From assembly GCF_932294415.1 (NCBI RefSeq), contig NC_065539.1:31374001-31438000 (forward strand): a DNA stretch of 64,000 bases, in the 5' to 3' direction. Position numbers and translations under genes: made by a program. This stretch comes from Quercus robur (taxonomy: Eukaryota; Streptophyta; Magnoliopsida; Fagales; Fagaceae). Positions 56,335-64,000 of the stretch are shown here, piece after piece. The notes under the pieces are model-generated. The model saw only the letters and a program-made list of their open reading frames with translations. It was not told where the DNA came from and ran no database searches. The stretch's first letter is position 1, and each line of letters starts with the position of its first letter.

Positions 56335-58653
56335 TGTAGACACCTAATTTTACAACTTGCATTTAACCAACCGGTAGTTCTTTAGATTTGTGATGCAAAA
56401 CAAATCTTGATGTTCTAACGATCATAATGGTATGTCATGGGTTTTGATCGGACCACCTGATCAAAAGTTATCATACAAACAACTTTCAATGATCATGGCT
56501 CGCCTATACGATGGGCTTGATAACATCCTATATTCTAAACACTTAATTTTGATTGGTTCTCACAAGAATTAATTTGAAATTAATTAAGTGTGATTTTTGA
56601 TTGGATTTCATTTTATTTAAAGAAATAATAAAAAATGTTTTTCTTTATGGCATCTTATCTGCTCTTTTTTTTTAAAAAAAAAATTCTGGAGATATGATCC
56701 ATGAAAAATTCAAAAAAACAAAAAAATGCTCAAAAAACGTCATTATCTTCAGCAATAACTTGAATCGCATTTTTGGTCAGAAAAACATTGAAATTTGGAT
56801 TTCTCTATTTCTATAAAAGTTGTAGAGAATTAAATGTCTTTTCAAAAAACATCAATCCCGAATCGATTAGAATTTTGAGCAGAAAGTTATGGCCAAAATA
56901 CGAAACAGGTGCAGAAGATAACACAAATTTAGCATTATCTTCAATTTTCTCTCAAAATTTCAAATGGGTTCAACATCAAATCTGTTCAAGCCTATCTAAT
57001 AGACTTATACTTTCCCTTTGCTTCAGAAGAAAGATTTTTGAAAAATAAATTGGATAAAGAAACAGATACATCCTATGAAAAAATTCAAAAATGCTCAAAA
57101 AACGTTACTATTTTCAGCAGCAATTTGAAACACATTTTTTGGCATGGATAACGTTGAAATTTGGCTTTCTATATTTCAGAAAAAGTTGTAGATAATTGAA
57201 TTTCCTTTCAAAAAACACCCATCTTGAATCAATTGGAATTTTGAACGGAAAATTAGAGCCAAAATACGAAGCAGGTGCAGCATCATTTCAAAATTTGAAT
57301 GGGGATCAACACCAAATCCGTCCCAGCTCATTTAAACATGTTATCTCATCCCTTAGCTTCAGAAGAAAGCTAATAACTTAGCTTTAAAGCTAAGCCATTC
57401 ATTCTCCTATAAATAGAGAAGACCTCTTCTATTTTATGGACTCCAAAATTCCCTCTAAAGAGCTAGGGAGAAAGTAGAAAAGAAAAACTATTGAGCAACC
57501 ATTGTTTTTACTTTGGTTGTAGTTTAGTACTTCCTTATTTTCTCCCTATCCCTTTAAGTGATCACTTCTCCCTTTTAATTTATATATGCTGGTAAGTAGT
57601 TAATTGTGTTTTTTTTAATTCTTTATACATGCTAGAATAAATGCTTACAAATCATTATTCACTTCTTTTATGCTATGCTTGGATGTCTTATTGATTTTCT
57701 CTTACATGCTTAGATGAACATTTCTAGGTGATACACAGTTTTCTCTTGAATGCTTAGATGAACACTTCTAGGCTAATACACAATTTTCTTTTGAATGCTT
57801 AGATGAGCACTTCTAAGCTAAAACACAACTTTCTTTTTAATACTTAGATGAACATGTCTAGGTAGTTGTTTTACTTTTTTTAAATGCTTGAACAAACATG
57901 TCAAAGTATTTTGATTTTGTCTAGATAAAACATGTTTAGGGTTTTTCCTTTACTTCTCTTCATAATTGCTTGGATGATCAAATATGCTTAAAGGTTTTAT
58001 TTTTATTTGTTTCTCTTTGCAATTATGTTGATAACAAATAACATGACAATTTTGTTTTTCCTTCACATGCTTAGATGAACATGTCTAGGCTAGGAATTCT
58101 TTATGTATATTGATCTCTTGGATGAACATGCCATTACCTTCATTTTTTTAAAATTGTTATCTAACAAGTTTTATTTTTTATTTATTTTTTTGTTTCTCTT
58201 TATGTCAAATTCCCCTAATACATATTTATTTACAATTCCTACAAATCACATGTTTATATGACATATTCTTTATATTTGTTTGACATGACATGACGTTGGC
58301 CACCTTAACCTAGGAGACTGGTTTTTACCAGGCGAGATGGGTGCTTAATCCCTTCCCATCTCGTAAATTAGCCTCCGAATCAAGATCAAAGGTTTTAGAC
58401 AATGCTCTTGTATTTACAATTTTACTTTTTTTTAGAATGTAACTAGGAAATAAAGTAATGTAATTTACTTTTCTTAGATTGTATTTAGGACAAAAAGCAT
58501 TGTAAATTTTTGTTACAAAATTCGATGTAAATTGTCATATACATTATAACAACAGAAGCATTTTTCATTAAAGGTTTTCTTGTTTTTCCTTTTAAATTAA
58601 ATAAGTGGCGACTTCATGTAAAACTCTCGACCTAGGGGGGAGCACATTTTACA
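56335..58653 (+). mobile_element. Solo LTR (2.3 kb) inserted in the satellite
   Basis: It starts TGTAGACACCTAATTTTAC and ends GCACATTTTACA. GAGGC is present on both sides (56330-56334 and 58654-58658), and the satellite unit continues across it. It has no gag or pol domain. Inside are a direct duplication (about 56690-57045 and 57060-57380) and a 45-bp tandem repeat (57690-57870). Near 58330-58560 it has the CTCCGAATC and ATTTAGGACAAAAAGCATTG text shared with 35200-35614. It belongs to the Gypsy family whose 5' end is also at 25901. Confidence 0.88.
57690..57870 (+). repeat. 45-bp tandem repeat inside the solo LTR
   Basis: The phrase ATGCTTAGATGAACA-TTCTAGG recurs with starts at 57706, 57750, 57795 and 57840. 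Diverged single copies continue to about 58090. Confidence 0.85.
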
Positions 58654-58658
58654 GAGGC

Positions 58659-59990
58659 TCGTACCATAAAATGTGAGAAAAAAAATAAGGGAACCATCAA
58701 ATGTGACAAAAATACAGTCACAGATGATATTGGTACAGCGCAGTGTGAGGATGGTACCATAAAATGTGAGAAAAAAAATAAGGGAACCATTGAATGTGAC
58801 AAAAGTATAGTCACATGTGATGTTAGTACTATGCAATGTGAGGCTGGTACCATAAAATGTGAGAAAAAAAAACAAGGGAATCACCGAATGTGATAAAAGT
58901 ACAGTCACATATGATATTGGTACTACGCAATGTGAGGTTGGTACCATAAAATGTGAGAAAAAAAAAAGAGAACTAACGAATGTGACAAAAATATAGTCAC
59001 AGGTGATGTTAGTATTGCGTAATGTGAGGATGGTACCATAAAATGTGAGAATGGTACAATAAAATGTGAAAAAAAAATAAGGGAACCATCAAATGTGACA
59101 AAAGTACAGTCACATGTGATGTTGGTACTGTGCAATGTGAGGCTGGTATCATAAAATGTGAGAAAAAAAAAGTAACCACCGAATGTGATAACAGTACAGT
59201 CACATATGATGTTGGTACTACGCAATGTGAGGCTGATACCATAAAATGTGAGAAAAAAAATAAGGGAACCAACGAATGTGACAAAAATACAGTCACAAAT
59301 GATGTTGGTACTGCACAATGTGAGGATGGTACCATAAAATGTGAGAAAAAAAATAAGGGAACCATCGAATGTAACAAAAGTACAGTCACATGTGATGTTG
59401 GTACTATGCAATGTGAGGTTGATACCATAAAATATGAGGAAAAAAAAAGAGAACCACCGAATGTGACAAAAGTATAGTCACATATGATGTTGATACTGTA
59501 CAATGTGAGGATAATACCATAAAATATGAAAAAAAAAAAAAGAATCATCAAATGTGACAAAAGTACAGTTAGATGTGATGTTGGTACTGTGCCATGTGAG
59601 GATAATACCATCAAATGTGAGAAAAAAAAAATGAACCACCGAATGTGACAAAAATACAGTCGTATGTGATGTTGGTACTGCACAATGTGAGGATCGTACC
59701 ATCAAATGTGAGAAAAAATAAAAGAACCATTGAATGTGACAAAAGTACAGTCACATGTGATGTTGGTACTGCGCAATGTGAGGATCGTACCATCAAATGT
59801 GAGGAAAAAAAAAAAAGAGAATCACCGAATGTGATAAAAGTACAGTTACATGTGATGTTAGTACTGCACATTGTGAGGGTGGTACCATCGTATGTTAGAA
59901 AAACATAAGGGAACTACCGAATGTGATAAAAGTACAGTTATATGTGATGTTAGTACTACATAATATGAGAATGATACTATCAAATATAAT
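58659..59990 (+). repeat. 92-bp satellite, distal block (about 14 units)
   Basis: GGTACCATAAAATGTGAGAA (or the CATCAAATG variant) recurs every 90-94 bp from 58662 to about 59880. Units differ mainly in the length of the A-run and at scattered bases. Toward the right end the ACCATAAAA form gives way to ACCATCAAA, the form seen in the proximal block. Because the average period is close to 93, a multiple of three, long open frames persist on both strands (for example 59009-59683 minus and 59130-59477 plus). They are repeat artefacts. Confidence 0.93.
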
Positions 59991-60140
59991 GTTTTGGTAA
60001 CTTAGTATAGCAGGATACCTACCAGTGAACACCGTACTATTAAAAAAAAAAAAAAAAAAGTACACTAGAATTACCCTATGAATAATAGTTGTAGTGACTT
60101 GTTGGGTAAGTTTAATTTTCATTATAATATTTATTTTAAA

Positions 60141-60148
60141 TATAAATA
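60141..60148 (+). promoter_or_regulatory. TATA box of RPN2
   Basis: TATAAATA lies 160 bp upstream of the start codon, which would put the transcription start near 60170-60180. The pyrimidine-rich CTCTTTCTCTGCCC stretch follows in the leader. Confidence 0.6.
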
Positions 60149-60251
60149 GATACAATCCGATACCTAAAGCAATCAAATTATTCTCGTTGTTCATTCACTC
60201 GCACACTCTTTCTCTGCCCTTTTTCTTTAGCTTTCGTCTTCTCCGATCGCC

Positions 60252-60259
60252 TAGGGTTT
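60252..60259 (+). promoter_or_regulatory. Telo-box in the RPN2 leader
   Basis: TAGGGTTT (AAACCCTA on the other strand) is the plant telo-box, frequent near the transcription start of housekeeping genes. I see no TGGGC core, the proteasome-related NAC-binding element known from Arabidopsis, between 60000 and 60300. Confidence 0.5.
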
Positions 60260-60301
60260 GGGATCACCGAGATAACACAGTAAACTAAATCTTCAGCAGC
60301 T

Positions 60302-63300
60302 ATGGCGGCTACAATGGTGAGCTCGGCGGGTGGGCTACTGGCTATGCTCAACGAGACGCACCCCTCGCTCAAGCTCCACGCTCTCTCCAACCTCAACAAT
60401 CTTGTCGACAACTTTTGGCCCGAGATCTCCACCAGCGTTCCCATCATGTACTTTCTCTCATTCTCTCTTCAACTTTCTGTTCTCGCTTGGATTTCTCTTT
60501 GATTAGGGTTTCGGTTCTTTGTGCTCTCGATCTGTAGATTTAGAAAGTTAGATGTTTTAACTTTGTTTCCTATATTTTATTGAATTCTATGTTTTCCATG
60601 TCGTTCTGGTTTTTCATTGTGGAAGAAGAAGAAAAAAAAGCTGCAAAAGTTTAAATCTATTATTACCAAGCAACCCAACCTTTAATTTAACTCTTATTTT
60701 CTAGTTATATGACTAGGGTTCTTGAAACTGTGAGAGAAATTTGTATTTGTATTTTTATTTTTTGGGTTGAAATTGGTTGTCTGATGGGAAATTAGGAAGA
60801 CTTAATTTGAACATTAATGGTAGGGGATATTGTTATTGTGTTTGCATAACTGAACAGAATGGTAATTTCCTAAGTGGGTTATGCTTCAGGTGCAGCATCT
60901 GATGTTTGGTAATTTATTGGCCAATATATAACAAATGTTTAGTATGCGTTGAAGTAATGGAAGTAGCGATACCTAAATCTTTCAGGTTTTTTTTTTTGGT
61001 CAACTCACCGAGTTTTATGGTTCCAATTAGGTAAATAAGATTTATCTAACATGTTTAGAAAGATAAATTTCTGGTTCCCAATTTGTTGTTTAGAGTCAGG
61101 CTTCAAGAAGTTGGAGGAGGTATGATTTTGATCTTCCCTAATGAGAATGTTGCTGTAGCTGTTTCCAATAATTCTCTCAAATATTGCGTCTAATAGCATG
61201 TGTTCTTATGCTGCCTTATTTCTGTCTGATGCAAAATAAGTCTGAACACTAATGGAGCTAATAAAAAAGTATGAAGAACAATGAAAAAAGATAGGCATAA
61301 AAAGATAGCTGTTGAATTATAATAATAGTCCTGTGCACTGTAATGCCCTTTTATTCTAATTCCCTCTGAAATTATTTCGGATTTCAACACTGCATCTTCA
61401 AATTAAAACCAGCAAGTTAAATTGAATTGAAGAATGCTATATAAATGGCCTACAAATTTAAGTGAAGTATTATTAACGGACAGAAATTCCAAATATCTTT
61501 GATTTGTGGGTTGAGTTAATTAATGCTGGGACCATATGATTTTGATTATTACACACTTGTTTAATGGATATAATCTCTCTGATATTCTTTTAAGCAATTA
61601 CACTGATTCTCGCCCTTGGGCTTGGGGTACATTTTTTCAGCAGTTATAGCAAGTGTTTACAGATTCACAAATTTTCATTTTAATACTCCTGAACAACTTG
61701 CAATATGATATTGGGAATATGGTTACTTTTTGTGCCTTGATTGTCTTTGTTATAATTTGGTGTCTGATGGGGAAGTAGAGCTTAGGATGAAAACTTTCTT
61801 GGGAATTTTAATATTAGAGATTGTATGGTGAAAAACCTAAATGGAATAGGAGTTTCAAACTGTATCACTGATGTGTGGTAATCATTCGACCAATATAGAT
61901 TTTTGGTTATGTAATCAACAAACTTGGTCAATTAATAGTAATGGACTCTTTCAGTTTTGGTTGGATTTTTGCACCAATCTCAGAAGTTGATATTCCGTTT
62001 GGTTGTAATGTCACTCCCAGATGTTTGGCCAATGTATATTGTTGGGTAAACTCAATAAGCTGATTGAGTTGTGATTGGTCTGCTGGATTGACTAGGAAGA
62101 ATGGATACTATAAGTTAGCTGTGTGTTTGTGTGGATTCGCATATAGCTGTGTATGTATTGTAACTTATCCATATACCAAATCTGTCTCAGTGCTTTCTAG
62201 GTTGGATATAATTAATAGGTCCCTAGCAAGAATGTTGCAATAGGTATTCCTGTAATAACCCTCAGTGATTGCATCCATAAGCATGTTAGTAATGAATCAT
62301 GGATATCTCAATGGCTGCCAGTCACATGCCACCTAACTCAAAATAGGAATTTTCACTAGTGACTTTTATTTGGGATTTCAATTATCTTGATACTGCCCTT
62401 GACATCTCTGCTAAGCTAGCTAAAAAGCTATACAATAATGGATCTCAAGAGAAGTTAGGGACCAAAAAAAATCTTGAGAAAGGATTTATGAGTATGTGAA
62501 GCGTGACGGGAATCACTTATAGCAATGCGCTCTCCTCTGTAGTGTCATTCTATTCTATTTCAATATTACATATTAAAAAAATACCATTCTACTCTATTTC
62601 ACTCTAAAATTATTTTGGTTCTACACAGCATCATGAAATCAACACAGTAATTTAAATTGCATTGAAGTGTTTGCAACTTTATATTAATTGCCTGCAATTT
62701 TATGTGAAATATTATTTATGGACAAGAAGTCCTTTTTTTTTTTATACATTTAATCTTGCTGCTTTTCTTTTAAGCAATTACAATGTCTCCCCTCCCATTT
62801 GTTGGACAGCTTTTTTTTTTTTTGATAAGTAATAAGAATAGTATTAATCATGAAGAAAGAACAAATAAAGCAAGTACAAGGTGTTCATGATGGTGAACAC
62901 AAGAAAAAGCAACAAACAACAACAAAGATAGAAAAAGCAGCTTAGGGGATAATACTAAGGGAAGAAAGAAACTCAATGATGGAAGAACAATTTGAAGAAC
63001 CCCAGCGATGGCTTTAATATGAAACTTTCATTTTTGACATTATTTGACAGCTTCTTATTTGATTTTAGGCATTTTGTCTTTTATAATTTAATAGTTGTAT
63101 TGGTTTTCTTCTTTGGAAATGACAGTTTATGGTACATTGTAATGCAGAGAAAGTTTGTATGAAGATGAGGAGTTTGATCAGCATCAGAGACAACTTGCTG
63201 CACTGCTTGTGTCAAAGGTAGGAAACTAATGTTGTTCTCTTGTTTTCTTTCCCTGGCAAACTGGCATCTCTATCATTGCTTCAAGCCCCATATGTTGTTG

Positions 63301-64000
63301 CTTTTACGAAATCTATTTTCTTCTGCACTATATCTGGATGAGACCCTTCTCATCCAGATACATTGGGTTGGAAAAAGAACAAAAAAAAAAAGGCAATGAT
63401 TATTTATTGTGTAATGTACTACTGGCTAATCAGAGCATTAGTGAACTAGCAACCAGGATAATCTGTTAGGTAGATTTGGAAGTTTAGGTGGTTGTCTATT
63501 GAGCATCTTCTTTCCTATTTCTGCCTTTTACTGCTTGAATATGTATTTCTTTTTACAACTGTTCTCTTACAAGACATGGAATTTTTTTCCTCCTCAGGTC
63601 TTCTACTACTTAAGTGAACTAAATGATTCATTGTCTTATGCACTTGGAGCGGGTTCTCTATTTGATGTTTCAGAAGATTCAGACTATGTTCATACTCTTC
63701 TTGGTAAGAGTTATCATCTTTCTTTGTATTTCAATCATGAAATTGATTCAAATATATTAAGTGGATGTAATATATTTAAGTTGAATTAATTTTATGATCA
63801 ATATGCTTAGATTATCATTTTTATTTTTTGCTCCTATCCACAGCTAAAGCTATAGATGAATACGCCAATCTTAAGACTAAGGCAGCAGAATCAAATGATG
63901 AAGCAGCAAAGGTGGACCCTAGACTAGAAGCAATTGTGGAGAGAATGTTGGATAAGTATGAAACCTCCACTCTTTTAATTAAATGTGACACCTCAGGTCT
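60302..64000 (+). CDS. RPN2: 26S proteasome regulatory subunit RPN2 (PSMD1), 5' part
   Basis: RPN2 is the large scaffold subunit in the base of the 19S regulatory particle; it binds the ATPase ring and helps anchor the ubiquitin receptor RPN13. Exons: 60302-60447, 63148-63217, 63598-63703 and 63844-63955. The gene continues past the window, with a donor GT at 63956. Borders are GT-AG and give one frame of 144 codons: MAATMVSSAGGLLAMLNETH, FWPEISTSVPI, ESLYEDEEFDQHQRQLAALL, VFYYLSELNDSLSYALGAGS, LFDVSEDSDYVHTLL, AKAIDEYANLKTKAAESNDE, DPRLEAIVERMLDK. This is the conserved N-terminal rod before the PC repeats and is nearly collinear with Arabidopsis RPN2. Intron 1 is 2.7 kb. The start codon gives the family N-terminus. 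The full protein would be about 1000 aa, so only about 15% is seen. No stop or damage is visible. Confidence 0.97.
60448..63147 (+). other. RPN2 intron 1
   Basis: It is A+T-rich with no exon recognised. Two stretches (about 60780-61000 and 61730-61940) share similar phrases (GTCTGATGGG(A/G)A, TGGTGAAAA/AATGGTAAT, TTGGTAATTTATTGGCCAATAT versus TGTGGTAATCATTCGACCAATAT), suggesting an old internal duplication. Confidence 0.55.
62811..63020 (-). mobile_element. LINE/SINE 3' end in RPN2 intron 1
   Basis: On the minus strand the segment runs into ...CTATTCTTATTACTTATC followed by an A13-14 tail at 62824-62811. TTACTTATC plus poly-A is a common 3' end of plant non-LTR elements. The short length indicates strong 5' truncation. 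It is in antisense orientation to the gene. Confidence 0.55.

Noticed and set aside
55873-56362. Apparent serine/histidine-rich proteins in the proximal satellite block
   Set aside because: Same artefact as in the distal block. No start-site context, no splice structure and no homology.
56773-57381. 91- and 61-codon frames inside the solo LTR that resemble each other
   Set aside because: They are the two copies of an LTR-internal duplication. No domain is seen, and the frames are not kept elsewhere in the family.
58597-59908. Long open frames on both strands with repeated Ser-His-x-Val-Pro or Cys-Asp-Lys motifs
   Set aside because: They are produced by the tandem 92-bp unit, whose period is close to a multiple of three. 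The frames end wherever a unit is one base longer or shorter, and both strands are equally open.

Overview
The window is plant nuclear DNA, most likely from a woody eudicot. The reasons are GT-AG spliced genes with plant-type products, a high A+T content, and many nested LTR retrotransposons, LINEs and MITEs. I cannot name the species. A member of the Fagales is only a guess from the general look of the repeats.

Three genes can be read with confidence, and together they fill only a small part of the 64 kb. (1) 17523-19088 (-): a complete four-exon orthologue of the stomatal bHLH transcription factor FAMA (409 aa). (2) 45809-49849 (-): a complete three-exon cytochrome b5 (134 aa, ER tail-anchored) with a 3.5-kb first intron. 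(3) 60302 to the window end (+): the first four exons of the 26S proteasome subunit RPN2/PSMD1. They are unrelated in function and each has its own promoter side, so there is no operon-like logic here.

The rest is repeat-derived. 1-3860 holds retrotransposon debris. 3861-15330 is a LINE on the minus strand split by a full Copia element (4237-14472, LTRs, PBS, PPT and a CTACA target duplication), which itself carries two solo LTRs (5806-6811 and 10379-12008). 19743-23198 is a DNA transposon with terminal inverted repeats of about 350 bp. It encloses a decayed minus-strand gene built of phase-0 mini-exons. 23611-24946 is a large palindrome interrupted by a Stowaway-type MITE. 25901-35614 is a Russian-doll nest: a plus-strand Gypsy element, a minus-strand Gypsy element inside it, a Copia-family solo LTR inside the RT of that one, and a Gypsy-type solo LTR inside the Copia LTR. 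35615-45354 is mostly LTR remnants, including a 1.44-kb solo LTR at 41482-42920. 50254-51239 is a Harbinger-like element. 52149-55600 holds two LINE fragments. 55840-59990 is a satellite of about 92 bp, split by a 2.3-kb solo LTR and ending about 150 bp upstream of the RPN2 TATA box. The same satellite recurs at 37585-37915.

Nothing resembles a new enzymatic or defence system. The items most worth a second look are the mini-exon gene in the long-TIR transposon, the dispersed 92-bp satellite next to the RPN2 promoter, the hairpin-forming palindrome, and the insertion order that can be read from intact target-site duplications.
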